A stretch of 64,000 bases of DNA, from contig OZ231127.1 in the NCBI GenBank assembly GCA_965153355.1, positions 90,272,001 to 90,336,000 on the forward strand, read 5' to 3'. Origin of the DNA: Flaccisagitta enflata (lineage: Eukaryota > Chaetognatha > Sagittoidea > Aphragmophora). The notes beneath the pieces are model-generated. The model was not told the origin of the DNA and did not search any database. It saw nothing but the letters and a program-made list of their open reading frames with translations. Position numbers and translations under genes: made by a program. The stretch's first letter is position 1, and the number at the start of each line of letters is the position of its first letter. Positions 36,912 to 47,662 of the stretch are shown here, in pieces.

Positions 36912-37283
36912 TTAGGCAATGCAATACAATATGCCCAGTATGAACGTGGTCAAAGAGAAACGCAACTTGCTCCCGTCATCTCCAACATCTCCTATGCCCC
37001 CACCGTTGATACCCCCACCGTTGATACCCCCGCCGTTGATACCCCCGCCGTTGATACCCCCACCATTGATACCCCCACCGTTGATACCCCCACCGTTGAT
37101 ACCCCCATCGCCGCCCCCTTTATTCTCGTCTTCGTCGTCGTTCATCCAATCATCGGTTTCTCCATGATCAACTCCTCCTTCATCGGGGTCATCAGATCCG
37201 GAGACTTTTCCGTCGTACTCGTTGCATTTGGACGTATCGCAGTAACACCATTTAAATGAATATTCATCCATATCTTGACAACC
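36912..37283 (-). CDS. Ly6/uPAR-like GPI-anchored protein, last exon
   Basis: Acceptor ATACCTTACAG at 37294-37284, phase 0. The peptide begins GCQDMDEYSFKWCYC, DTSKCNEYDG: the second half of a Ly6/uPAR (three-finger) domain with the hallmark CYC...CN ending. An acidic linker (DDPDEGGVDHGETDDW, MNDDEDEN) follows. Then comes a GGGING hexapeptide repeat (about seven units, on an 18-bp DNA repeat), then GDDGSKLRFSLTTFILGILY and CIA before TAA. A small-residue cluster followed by a 15-residue hydrophobic tail at the very C-terminus is what a GPI-anchor signal looks like, and Ly6 proteins are typically GPI-linked. A secreted-then-anchored surface protein is inferred; ligand unknown. Confidence 0.7.
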   Translation of the reverse strand, partial: GCQDMDEYSFKWCYCDTSKCNEYDGKVSGSDDPDEGGVDHGETDDWMNDDEDENKGGGDGGINGGGINGGGINGGGINGGGINGGGINGGGINGGGIGDVGDDGSKLRFSLTTFILGILYCIA

Positions 37284-37417
37284 CTGTAAGGTATCGGAGT
37301 GGTCAGAGTGAGCGTCCGACATCAGGGACCATTGTAGAAACGTGAGGTTACCATGTTGTCGCGGAACTCTATTATTACGTATCTGACGGACCGACAGATG
37401 GCACGACGGGCGGTCAA

Positions 37418-37547
37418 GGATCCGGACAGGGGCGCCTCGAATAGTGGATCTGCGTAACTGCCGTTATCCTTGGCAGGCAGAACGCCCCTTACCGTACAAA
37501 AGTATGGGAAACTTCCACTTCTAGGAGTGGTAACAACAACAACAACA
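37418..37547 (+). mobile_element. Short retroposon with (AAC)n tail and 12-bp target duplication
   Basis: Flanked by ACGGGCGGTCAA at 37406-37417 and 37548-37559 and ending TAACAACAACAACAACAAC. This is the signature of target-primed reverse transcription. The body is 5' truncated and unlike the tRNA-type head at 45798, so the family is not assigned. Confidence 0.75.
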
Positions 37548-37827
37548 ACGGGCGGTCAAAGCCTATAATAGACATAGATTCGAAAGCCCACGACTAAATC
37601 CTAGCCTCTGACTCTAAGACCAAGATGCTGGACTCGGAGATCCAGATTCTGGCCTCCGAGACCAAGATACTGGTCTCGGACACCTAGATTTTGGCCTTTA
37701 GAGACCCAAGTCATGGCTTGAGACCAATATCCTGGCTTGAGACCCAGATCCTAGCCTGCTCCCCCCTCAAATTAACCAACAAACCACCAAGTAGGGCATG
37801 GGAATCTAGCATTTTTTTTCCATTTTT

Positions 37828-38553
37828 GGGCAGCGGCCCCGGAGGGGTCGATGACCTATGGTTCCACACAGGGCAATTTTTTCGATCTAATGTCAGTGTC
37901 CCCCCCCCCAAGCCCCAAATCAGGCCTCTCAGACCTCAAAGCAGGCCTCTCAGACCTCAAATCAGGCCTCTCAGACCCCAAATCAGGCCTCTCAGTCCCC
38001 AAATCAGGCCTCTCAGAACCCAAATCAGGCCTCTCAGACTTCAAATCCGGCCTATTGGACCCCAAATCAGGGCTCTCAGACCTCAAATCAGGCCTCTCAC
38101 ACCCCAAATCAGGCCTCTGGGATTCAAAATCAGGCCTCTCGGATTCAAAATCAGGCCTCCCAGACCCCAAATCAGGCCTCTCAAACTACAAATCAAGCAT
38201 CTGGGACCCCAAATCAGGCCTCAGACCACATATCAGGCCTCTTAGGCAACAACTTAGGCCTTCGGACCTCTTATCAGGCCTCTCAGACCGCAAATCCGGC
38301 CTCTCAAACTACAAATCAGGCATCTGGGATACCAAATCAGGCCTCTCAGACCCCAAATCAGGCCTCTCAGACCTCTTTTCAGGCTTCTTAAGCCTTAACT
38401 CAGGCCTCCCAGACCTCTTATCAGGCCTCTCACACCCCAGATCAGACCTTATGGACCCCAGATCAGACCTCTCAGACCCAAGATCATGCCTCCCAAAACA
38501 AAATTGCCCTGTGTGGAATCATAGGTCATCGACCCCTCCGGGGCCGCTGCCCC
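37828..38553 (-). mobile_element. Second palindromic-core family, copy with 53-bp inverted repeats
   Basis: Left arm 37828-37880 and right arm 38501-38553 are reverse complements with one mismatch (GGGCAGCGGCCCCGGAGGGG, then GTCGATGACCTATG...). Between them is a tandem array of a 21-bp unit, AGGCCTCTCAGACCCCAAATC, with about 26 imperfect copies. Outside the right arm GGGGCATCGGGAACCGCTGA (38591-38610) is the outer block of the family. The long SGLSDPKSGLSD-type frames are artefacts of the 21-bp unit. Confidence 0.8.
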
Positions 38554-38841
38554 ATTACCCTAACACTACAATACTAAATGATATCAATGGGGCATCGGGA
38601 ACCGCTGACCATAATGACGCTTGAGCGGCCTGTTATTTATTAATATTACATGTTATTCAATGCGAGTTACGGCATCCTGGACAGACAGTAGGCAGACGGA
38701 TGGACGTATGTACGTACGGACAGATTCCCCCTGTGTTCTACAGGACTTTATCTCCTTTGTGGCGGCGGCCCTGCTCCCCCTTAATTCAAATCACGATCTA
38801 CTTCAGCAGGGCACGGGTACCGCCGACCACTCACTTTGGGC

Positions 38842-38952
<111 letters not shown>

Positions 38953-38968
38953 GTTTTAATCAACTCAC

Positions 38969-39406
38969 GCTCGTTTTATTAAAGTTAGTTTGCTTTGTTA
39001 TCCAATCTGAATTGTCGCATCCACGGGCCTTTTGTGATCCATCGCTGAAGACGGTGTATCGACATAAATCGTGTCCTTTGGGGCAACTTTTCAGCTCCAT
39101 TTCTTCATCTTCATCATTGATTGCATAAGAGAACTCCCAGCATTCTAACGTTGCTTTTTCTCCATCGGAAGTTTCCGTTGACGGCCGAGTGGGGACAACA
39201 ACAACAACGCCACCGCCGTCACCGTCCGGATTAACGACGACGGGTGGTGACGCCGTGGCTAGCGGCGGGATGGGATTTTCAATTGGGTGCGAAATGTAAG
39301 GGTAATCACTCTCTACCCAATATTGATGAAACCGGTTGCAATTTCCAGAGTCCCGAGGTTCTGGGGTGCAGTAGCATTCGATCCACCATGAATACTCTCG
39401 ACAGCC
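38969..39406 (-). CDS. Ly6/uPAR-like protein, exon joining domains 2 and 3
   Basis: Acceptor TTTCACTTTAAG at 39418-39407; donor AGC/GTGAGTTG at 38969/38968; 146 codons, phase 0 at both ends. The first part (GCREYSWWIECYCTPEPRDS, GNCNRF) is the second half of a Ly6-type domain with the CYC...CN signature. A Pro/Val-rich linker follows with PVVVNPDGDGGG and VVVVVPTRPSTETSDGE. The last part (LECWEFSYAI, KSCPKGHDLC, KARGCDNS) is the first half of the next domain. NKTS near the end is an N-glycosylation sequon. The half-domain/linker/half-domain layout, with phase-0 introns inside each domain, is shared with the exon at 59178-59393. Confidence 0.75.
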
Positions 39407-39538
39407 CTTAAAGTGAAACGTTTATCACACAATCTTTACCTGGACGCCCTTACAATTTCGGTCAACTGTCACAAACAAGTACCCCGGGTGTACAACGATG
39501 CGTCCACATGCGGCTTAGCTTGATAATGACAACTTACG

Positions 39539-39541
<3 letters not shown>

Positions 39542-39616
<75 letters not shown>
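39542..39616. repeat. (TC)n microsatellite
   Basis: About 75 bases TC, 135 bases upstream (sense) of the acceptor at 39407. Confidence 0.95.
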
Positions 39617-39620
<4 letters not shown>

Positions 39621-39689
39621 ATTGCATCAGCCCAATGTCAGAACCTAAAATGATGAAATCGACTTTGCGATCGTTTTATCGTTTTCAAC

Positions 39690-39780
39690 TCGAGCGTGAC
39701 GGACCAACCAACCAACCGACGGATGGACGGACGGACGGACGGACAAAGCCTCTTATAGAGATGCGTGGACGCATCTAAAA
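39690..39780 (-). mobile_element. Hairpin/box short element, hairpin end only
   Basis: (GGAC)n, ACAAAGCCTCTTATAGA and hairpin GATGCG-TGGA-CGCATC followed by TAAAAAAA. The box end is absent. Confidence 0.7.
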
Positions 39781-39786
39781 AAAAAA

Positions 39787-39955
39787 CAAAAACAAGGCTG
39801 GATACGAGGCCAATACCAGTTGCGGACGGGTGGGCAGGAGCGGAAATGCTTGTTTTCACACATAACAACTCAATCATTACAGACCGACGGACTGACAGAC
39901 CGACGGACCAACGGACGGACGCTTATATAGTTGCGTGTCCGCAACTAAAAAAACC
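39787..39955 (-). mobile_element. Hairpin/box short element, GTTGCGGAC class
   Basis: AACAAGGCTGGATACGAGGC, box GTTGCGGAC, GGGTGGGCAGGAGC, (CGGA)n, and hairpin GTTGCGTGTCCGCAAC then TAAAAAAA. It sits directly beside the previous fragment. Confidence 0.85.
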
Positions 39956-39967
39956 TGTGCACACAGG

Positions 39968-40310
39968 GTGGAAACGAGGCCGGATACACGGCTACCCCAG
40001 TCGCGTGCGGGTGGGCAAGGGCTGTATCTGAAGGCATTTGAGCATTTGGGCAGGAGCACTGGAGCAGTGAGTCCAAGGACTGCGAAAAACAGAAAAAAGT
40101 AAAGTGTGACGGACCGACGAATAGACCAGTTAGTCCTGCTGAGTGGTGATTTCAGCCCAGTGTGATAGGGTAATTGGGTGCTTGGGTACTGATTGGTGGT
40201 TTTGGCTGGTTTGTCCTGCTGGGGGGGGGGTGGTTTCAGCCCAGTGTGTGGACGGACTGACAAAGTGGGGTGTAGAGTCTCATAGCCCCCGAGGCCGCGA
40301 CTAAAAAGGC
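39968..40310 (-). mobile_element. Hairpin/box short element with a 120-bp insert
   Basis: Left GAGGCCGGATACACGGC and box GTCGCGTGC. Its middle is interrupted at about 40135-40250 by sequence with TTTCAGCCCAGTGTG repeated twice. The right end is GTAGAGTCTCATAG then a damaged hairpin, CGCGACTAAAAA. Confidence 0.7.
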
Positions 40311-40384
40311 CGAGTTGAGTGACCACTGCTCCCAGCTGGTTTTTTGGATTCTACTCAATTTGGGAATGACTTTTCTAGCTGATA

Positions 40385-40725
40385 TCATGTCATCCTTGGA
40401 GCACTTTGTGAAAAAAGCTTAATTTTGCATGAAAAATTTTGCAAGTTGGTTTGATATGTTTATTTTTTGACAGCATATTGTTACTCTTGGAAAAAATTCC
40501 CTTTCAATTGATATACCGCACTAAAGCTTTAAAGGAGTTTTCATGAGAAAATTTGTTTTCATTTTTCAAGCCACCATTACGAAAATTTCAACGATGAGCT
40601 AAAACATGAAAATTCGATTTCTAATAAAAACCATATCTAAAGTGCAACAAATCAAATGAAAGGGAATTTTATCAGGATTAACAATATACTGTCAAAAAAT
40701 AAGTCAAACCAACCTGTTAAATCTG
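40385..40725. mobile_element. Decayed foldback of the GCCACCGTTAC family
   Basis: AATTCCCTTTCAATTGATA and its inverted partner ATCAAATGAAAGGGAATT flank a centre with GCCACCATTACG and related sequence. Arms are more diverged than at 22058. Confidence 0.7.
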
Positions 40726-40739
40726 AAATGAGTAGGGGT

Positions 40740-41700
40740 CTGCAAAGGCATAGTCAAACGGCATTGTCAAACGGTAAAGTCAAACAGCATAGTCAAATGG
40801 TATAGTCAAATAGCACAGTAAAACGGCGTAGTCAAATGGTATTGTCAAATGGTGTAGTCAAATGGCAGTCATCCAGCGTAGACATAGTCAACCAGTGTAG
40901 TCATTGTCAAACGGCGCAGTCAATCGGTGTTATTAAATGGTGTTGGCAAACAGTGTTGTCAATTAGGTTAGCATACTAAAATCATTATAAATCAGTTTAA
41001 ATCACATACATGTGATGAGTCCTTCCATTTTGAGACTGCGTACCAAATTGGTTGATAAATGCCAATTGCCAAAGTTAGGCACATTTTGGGCCAGTAGGCT
41101 GGTTGGGTGGTAGGCCGGTTTGGCCAGTTAGCAGGCTGAAATATTTCAAAATCATATAAACATGCTGACTTGCTGAGTCCTTCCATTTAGAGACTTTGTA
41201 CCAAGTTTCAACCAAATTGGTTGAAAAATGTCACAGTTATGCTTGTCGGGCCGGTTGGGCCAGTTGGGGTGCACATATTAATTAGTCAGTGCAGTGGGGG
41301 TTAACAAGTTCCTCTTACATTTGTTTCAGTTTAGGTATAGTGAGGGATATTATTCCACTTGTCATACCACTCAGTACCTTAGATTAGTATGTCCGGTGAT
41401 TGCATTAAGCATGACCTCAATTCTATCCTCTAAGGGTTTGGTTTTTTAACTTTGTTGCTCACGGGTGATTTGTTTAATTTTGGTTTTTGGTAACACAGGT
41501 AACAATCATTTGCCCTTAACTACTATTGGTAAGCAGTTTACTTTCGGGTAAGAGTGAGAATTGATGTATTTCAGATTGTTTTATGGAAAACTAGGAGCGG
41601 TGCGCGTATCAACTAGTCAGTGGGGGTTCACAAGGCCCTCTTCGCATTCGTTTCAGTTTGGGTATAGTGAGGGATATTGTTCCACTTGTCATAGGCATAG
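40740..41700. repeat. Diverged duplicate of the p62-intron repeat block
   Basis: In the same order as 116-1881: decayed 13-bp units (TAGTCAAACGGCATTGTCAAA), then 170-bp-type copies (CCTTCCATTTAGAGAC, ACCAAGTTTCAACCAAAT, GGTTGGGTGG), then two copies of TTTCAGTTTxGGTATAGTGA through CACTTGTCATA. No p62 exon follows. Confidence 0.75.
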
Positions 41701-41962
41701 GATGTAAAGCGGCTTACCCTAGGACAACTTTCATCCAATTATGAAACAGATTGGTCAAGTTATTCAAAAGTTTGTCCATTTTTAAAGATGTGGATGATGA
41801 CGACAACGACACCCACCCACCTCAAATTATAGTCCGCGTCGGAATGGTATTCCATAGCAATTCTTTATGCAAAATGCCAAAATTCTTGAATTTTTCTTTT
41901 TTTTTCACAAAGCGCCTCACATTGAGTAGAGCCCTTATAACCAGGTGAAGGCACTCAACTAG

Positions 41963-42594
41963 ACCTTTCTATGTGCGTCCTCGCACATCTTTAAGAGGTC
42001 ATGTCCGACGGTTGGTTGGTCGATCACACAAACCTTAAAACTGCTTAAGTCGTGGTGCACACGAGCAGCAAATTAGCAAAATCATTTTGCGTGAAATTCT
42101 TAATCTCTGTTAGAATGCAAAAATTTGTATTTCTAAGAACATGGTTTTTTCTTATGTGTCTTTAGAATAGGGCTATGTTTTTAGAAATGCAAATTTATGC
42201 TTTCAGAGATAGATTAAGAATTGCACGTAAGACAAGTCAAGGCATAGGGGTAAATTTTCTTTTATTTTTCTCAATTTTTCCAACTGATTTTTAGTACATG
42301 AATGATTCTCAATGCAAATAAATCTATAGTCTATGCAAAAAATATAATTTCTTCTAAAAAGATTATAAAATTATCATTCCAATTTTTTCTAGAATATGAT
42401 TTGACTGCGGAAACTGCACCTTAGTGTGCACCTTGACTTAAAACGATGCATTTCTTCATTACTCTTATGCCATTCTACATTCAATCATTCATTCATTCAA
42501 TCATTCATTCATTCATTTCATTTCGCTCATTCTCATGTTTATTATCAACGAGGCGCATATACTGGCCTTAACTTGGCCTTGTTTCCACTTTCCA
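41963..42594 (+). mobile_element. Hairpin/box short element with long interior
   Basis: Hairpin GTGCG-TCCT-CGCAC, CATGTCCGACGGTTGGTTGG, then about 500 bases including (CATT)n and an inverted AACATGGTTT/AACATAGCCC pair, ending GAGGCGCATATACTGGCC and ACTTGGCCTTGTTT. Confidence 0.65.
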
Positions 42595-44182
42595 CTCCGT
42601 GTGCACGAGTCAAAAAGTTTCATCTCGTTTTGGGATTACGGGGGGCCCCCCCCCATTACCTAAATCATTCCTAACAGTATGAAACGTATGCAGTGAAGCT
42701 CTTTGGTGCTTCACATGGCAAAAGTTGGGAGTATCCCTTCACCCTATTTAGGTAATAATGTGGAGGAGCAAAAATTATGAAGATGACCATTATTCAATTC
42801 TTCAAAATTCCTTCATCCTCCGGTTTTTGTTTTGGCCTTAAATATATATATCCAGTTTATTCACATGGTTTACATAAAGCATAAAGACAAAACAGCAAAT
42901 TGAACAAAGTCAATTAAAGTTCTCACAGATTTCCCAGAATTCAGCAAAATCCTGTGTAGTTTTGTTACAAAAGAGACAATTATTTGTTTTAGAAAATCAT
43001 GATGCTTGCTAAAATGAATTAAAATATCAGAACATCAGCTATGAAAGAGCTCATGACAAGGCAGAAACATAGAAATTTGTACAAGCTGCTTTAAAAAATG
43101 TCAGCATATCATTTTATCCCACTGCATTACACAAACAAGATCCTCAAAAAAACAATTTTCTAAGAAATGGAAGATGAATGATTACAGCAGAACAAGGCTA
43201 AGAGATGTCCAATAGATGCGTCCTCTTTCGATGTAAGAAAATGAGATACACTTTTTTTTTCATATAAGCACGCTCCTTTTTTGGCTGAGGCTGAGCGTGC
43301 TTAGCAAAATCTCATTTTCGAAGCTGAAGTGTGCCTAAATGCGTGCTTATCATTCATCAGTAAGTAATTATCCTATTAAGTATAGAAAACAGTAATGCAT
43401 AGAGTATTGTATAGTATAGAATAAAGTATAGTATAGAATACAGTAATGAATGTATTTTATATAAGAAAATATACTGTATCTTTCATTGACGTTGTGCTTC
43501 TTTCATATAAACCATGGGATGAGATTAAAATCATGGTTTGATTTAAATTTCTTTATATTTTTAGTGTTATCTAGTATCATGCCATATTTTTCTTTTGAGG
43601 TGGCCCTTGTTACAGCAATAGATTCATATTAACAATAGTATCTAAGCAATAATATTCTTAAATGTTATTAGAAATTCATTTATTTCTATCAGTATCAAAA
43701 TCCTGAATATACTGACAGACTGATATTATAGATGATTTCAAATTCTATCAAAATTTCCATCAGTTTTTGTGAAATCCCAACCAAAAATGTACAGAAATTA
43801 GCATGTTTTTGGAAAATCACCAAGAATTTTTTTTGAATTAAAAATCTCAGCCTGGAGCGTGCTTAGCAATGTGCTTAAATTTTACCAACATCTGAGGCTT
43901 GGCGTGCTTATAGACGAGGTGCTTCTAAAAAAAAATAAGTGTACTAATTATTAGAATATTTAGATATATATAGATACAATGATAAGATAATATAAATATA
44001 TTTAGTTATAGAGAAAAATATCAACTGATTACTCCATCTTCCCCCTTACCCTCCCCCACACCTACCTACCTCCCCACCCCACGCCTCCCCCTCCCCACGC
44101 CCCACCCCCACCCCACGCCTCCCCATGATAGCAATAGGAGAAAGAGGAGACAAAAGAGACAAAAGAGAAATAAAGAGACATA

Positions 44183-44342
44183 CACTTTTTATTTTTTATA
44201 AGAACCTAGTTTATAAGAACATCAAGGCTTAAAATTGCCCCAAAATTAAGAACATCATAGTTATTTGATTAGTAGCTATCTCTATCTCTTTTGAAGGCTT
44301 CGGCAAAAAAATGATGTTCTTATAAAAAATAAAAAGTGTAAG
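44183..44342. mobile_element. ATAAGAAC-family short TIR element
   Basis: TIRs ACACTTTTTATTTTTTATAA / TTATAAAAAATAAAAAGTGT, with GAACATCAAGGCTTAAAATT inside. About 160 bp. Confidence 0.75.
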
Positions 44343-44539
44343 AGACCAAAGAGACATAAGAGACAAAAGAGACATATAGGAGCCATGAGAGACAAAAGAG
44401 ATGAAAGAGACATAAGAGACATAGAAAACATTTAAAAGCCTTGAGAGACAAAAGACACACCCCCTTATAGAGATGCGAGGACTCATCTAACAGGCCCAAG
44501 AGGGCAACAGTCGTGTGCATCTGGAAATGACGAACAAAA

Positions 44540-44860
44540 GGCCGTGCGATATGTATTGATACAATGTCGATACAATGTCGATACGATATCAAGACGATAT
44601 CGATACAATACCGATACAATACAATACCCAAAGTACCCAAAAATACCCAAAAATATCCAGAAATACCCAAAAATACCCAAAAATACCAAAAAGTACCCAA
44701 AAGTACCCAAAAAAACATCCGAAAGTACCCTAAAGTACCCAAAAATATCCAAAAGTACCCTAAAGTACCCCAACTACCCAGAACAACTGAAGTACCCTAA
44801 AGTACCCTGAAGTACCCCCTAAAGTACCCTGAAATACCCTAGAGTACCTCAAATTACCTT
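44540..44860. repeat. AAGTACCC/AAATACCC minisatellite
   Basis: Short GATACAATGTC units, then about 25 units of roughly 10-11 bp (AAAGTACCCTA, AAAATACCC). Kxx-type KYPKIPK frames are artefacts. Confidence 0.85.
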
Positions 44861-44889
44861 AAAAAGCCTTAAAAAGTCATAATTTTAAA

Positions 44890-44978
44890 AATGTGACGGA
44901 TGGACCGACGGACGGAGCAACGGACGGACCGACCGACACGGCAAGGTGTAGAGTCGCGTGCACGCGACTAAAAATGGT
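44890..44978 (-). mobile_element. Hairpin/box short element, hairpin end only
   Basis: (CGGA)n, GGTGTAGA and perfect hairpin GTCGCG-TGCA-CGCGAC then TAAAAA. Confidence 0.75.
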
Positions 44979-45207
44979 AAGGTACATAAAATTTGCCACT
45001 CCACATAAGATAAAAAAGGAGAAAAGAAATAACCGACTTTTGCTGTGTGAAAAACCAAAGTGAAGCTCCCCGGTGGCGCACTCTTTATTAAGGTATTGAA
45101 ATTGGTGTCTTTGATTCAGGACCACCTAAGATAACCGCTGAACAACTGATCTGATCTGATCTGACTGTCTGTTTATCTCTCTCTCTCTCTCTCTCGATAA
45201 CTCTCAC

Positions 45208-45363
45208 CTCTTCATCTAACATATTTCTGGTTTGTGGATGTACTAAACTGCATCCGACCGCGTTCTTCATTACTCGACCGGCACTATCGAGATAATACTG
45301 ACATTCTTGATAATAATCTGGATCATAATCCTTGCTTTCATCGCACCAATCTTTTTCAAGTCT
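45208..45363 (-). CDS. Ly6/uPAR-like protein, exon with middle of domain 2
   Basis: Acceptor TTTACTCCTTTTATCAG (ends 45364), an excellent pyrimidine-rich site; donor GAAGAG/GTGAGAG at 45208/45207; 52 codons, phase 0 at both ends. The peptide is RLEKDWCDESKDYDPDYYQE, CQYYLDSAGRVMKNAVGCSL, VHPQTRNMLDEE. Three cysteines, the last in an A-V-G-C context, match the place of C3-C5 in Ly6 domains. The following exon's GC...CYC...CN completes the domain. Open frame continues upstream of the acceptor into a retroposon tail and is not coding. Confidence 0.7.
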
Positions 45364-45422
45364 CTGATAAAAGGAGTAAATTGCTTTTATTGTTTGATCA
45401 CCTGGTTCGCGTGTAACTGTCC

Positions 45423-45798
45423 TAGTTGTTGTTGTTGTTGTTGTTGTTGTTGTCATTTACCAGGGAGTCTTACCCGGAAGGAGGGTGTACAGATTTGGCT
45501 TCTTCGAGTAGCTGTACGGCCACCACATTGGGCTAATGTACGTTGGCCTGTTTGTATTTAGACTCCAAGTTCAGGTGTGTCAGTGTGTCATTGCGTTGTC
45601 TTGTAATGTCATACAGCCTACCCTCCCCTCTGAGCTAGCTATTATTCTGGATGGAACATCCAGCAACCCCCTCGAACCCCACCCTGATGGCAGATCTTCA
45701 AACCTCCGCTTCAAGGACCTGCCAAGAGCGAGGCTCAAACCCGCAGCCCAGTGGGTGACAAGCGGGCTCCCTACCACTGTGCTATTCCCCCTCCCCCG
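45423..45798 (-). mobile_element. tRNA-derived SINE
   Basis: On the - strand it begins CGGGGGAGGGGGAATAGCAC, with box A TAGCACAGTGG and box B GGTTTGAGCCT 30-odd bases apart as in RNA polymerase III promoters. It has an unrelated body and an ACAACAAC tail (45425-45453). Flanked by AACTGTCC at 45415-45422 and 45799-45806. It lies 60 bases upstream (sense) of the acceptor at 45364. Confidence 0.85.
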
Positions 45799-45859
45799 AA
45801 CTGTCCCGGTCAAACGCCACACTGGATCACATGCATTTTTGAAGATTTAACACTTTTGG

Positions 45860-46185
45860 TTATTCCAAATGGTAGGGTCTGATTACTACAACACATATTA
45901 ACACTATTTAAACCAATAATATACTGTTTTATTGCTTTGTGGGGAAGAAAACCATAGATTTTGTTATGCAACGCGTCGCGTCGCGGGGAAGAAAATCAAA
46001 GGCAGGGGGGGGGGGGGAATAAAATCAAAAGCCGCTCAATTATATACACCCCTGTGCTACACGCTACACTTGATCACATGCACACTATTTTGCTCAGTGC
46101 CACAACCAAACGTTCGCGATGTGTCATGATACACAATTACAAGTACTGTATCATCTCTATTTAGTGCGAAATGAATCAAAATTCA
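45860..46185. other. No gene seen
   Basis: AT-rich with a G run at 46006-46018. Nothing recognised. Confidence 0.4.
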
Positions 46186-46187
46186 TG

Positions 46188-46275
46188 TTTTAGATGCGTC
46201 CGTCAGGAACGCATCTTTATATTAGGGTCTGTCCGTCAGTCCGTTGGTCCTTATGTCCATTACACTTTCTTAAAA
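46188..46275 (+). mobile_element. Hairpin/box short element, hairpin end
   Basis: TTTTAGATGCGTCCGTCAGG with GATGCG...CGCATC stem, then GGGTCTGTCCGTCAGTCCG. The box end is not found. Confidence 0.65.
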
Positions 46276-46911
46276 ATCGAAATTTTCTGCACTTTTTAGA
46301 CGCAAGATGTTACGTATCAAATCAAACACTGGTACACAGGAAATATCTCATGCCACTCATTGCATTGCTAGTAAAAGCTCCAAGTTATAGGAGAGAATTT
46401 TTTTTTCTTCTTTTTTAATTTTTTGTAAACAATATCAAGAAAAACACCTCACGGTGGCGTTAGTGAAAGAAAATAGTGCACTGGGTTTGAACAATTATCA
46501 GCAACCACATCAGGCAAGTACTTTGACTATCCAGAGGCGGGACTTTTTAAAACTAATTTTAATTTCAAAGTGGTTTTAATGATCTCAGATGTGTCATGGT
46601 GTACAGGAACAGGAAATTTTGTTTTCATATTACTTTTTGTTTGTGATACAGATTTATGATCTAAAAATACCAGTTAAGGTAGCTCTCGCCATAGGAAAAA
46701 AGTGCGAGATTTTGAATTTTTTTGTGATTGTGTTTTGTTTGGTTGATTGCCTTTTTTATTTTCCGGGCGTTGTTTTAGTTTGTCCACTCTCTATATGTGT
46801 TTATCTGTCTGTTCTTTGTTTGCCCCTCTGTTTCTCTCTTTCTCTCACTCTAAATCTCTCCAATTCTCATTTTCTCTCTTCCCTTCTCTCTCTCTTTCCT
46901 CTTCTCTCATT

Positions 46912-47090
46912 TAACACGGGGTTACAAGATTGTTGCAGACAGGTGAACAGAGGCATCCAACTCCCATCCACACCCCAACCCCCACATACAAGCATCTAGA
47001 CCGCTTGTTTTTTCACTTTTCCACTCGGATAGACAGATGGATCAACAGACAGATAGATGGACTGATAGAAAAAGCCTTTCATTGAGTCCA
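46912..47090 (-). mobile_element. Hairpin/box short element, strongly decayed
   Basis: ACACGGGGTTACAAGATTGT, GTTGCAGACAGGTGAACAGA and AAAAAGCCTTTCATTGAG correspond to conserved blocks. Confidence 0.45.
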
Positions 47091-47437
47091 GAGTTGAAAT
47101 GAGAGAGAGACTGTGCTGCCAGGATGCACAATCATCACTTGGGACATTTCAAAGTTAAAAAAAACTTCAACTAACTCGATTCCTGGTTTTTTTGAAAAAT
47201 GCAAAAAATAAAAAAAATAAAAAAAATCATACTTTCAAGACTATTGATCACACAGAATTCTGCTTGGCGTCATCTGAAAGAGGAGAATTGGTTCTTTCTT
47301 AGCTATTAATTTCATGCGTAGTCCCATTCAGCCCCCAAAACTGACCACCAACTTCCTCAAATGCTTCATGAGAAAAAGGAAAATCAAAAACTCTGCAGGA
47401 CTCAAAAAGACTTTTTTCCAAATTATCATGGTTAAGT

Positions 47438-47662
47438 ATTTTTAGTCGCGTGCTATGCGACTCTACACCCCGCTTTGTCGGTCCGTCCGTCTGTCCGTCA
47501 GTTCATCCGTCCGTCGGTCTGACCGTTGGTCCATCACACTTTACTTTTTTTGGGATTTTACGGTCTCTGGCCTTTCTGCTCCTGCCCAAATGATGCATTG
47601 ACCACAATTACGGCCCCTTCCTACCCGCACGCGACTGGGGTAGCTGTGTATCTGGCCTTGTT
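47438..47662 (+). mobile_element. Hairpin/box short element, GTCGCGTGC class
   Basis: TTTTTAGTCGCGTGCTATGC then GACTCTACACCCCGC, (CCGT)n, CTGCTCCTGCCCAAATG, box GCACGCGAC and GGGGTAGCTGTGTATCTGGC CTTGTT. The box is the exact complement of arm GTCGCGTGC. Confidence 0.85.

Larger units (their letters stand above)
42702..45059. mobile_element. TIR transposon with 9-bp target duplication (copy 3), with nested insertions
   Basis: Ends TTTGGTGCTTCACATGGCAA and, inverted, TTTGGTTTTTCACACAGCAA. Flanked by GTGAAGCTC at 42693-42701 and 45060-45068. About 2.36 kb because of nested material: a (TACACTTTTTTTT)-ended element about 43250-43940, an ATAAGAAC-family element 44183-44342, minisatellites 44540-44860, and hairpin/box fragments 44470-44490 and 44890-44975. 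Family phrases ATCCCTTCACCCT and GGAGCAAAAATTATGAAGAT are retained. Confidence 0.9.

Noticed and set aside
37691-38624. Two overlapping frames with SGLSDPKSG-type repeats
   Set aside because: Produced by the 21-bp array inside a transposable element; bounded by its 53-bp inverted repeats.
44544-44810. Lys/Tyr/Pro repeat frames
   Set aside because: Minisatellite of about 10-11 bp nested in a transposon.
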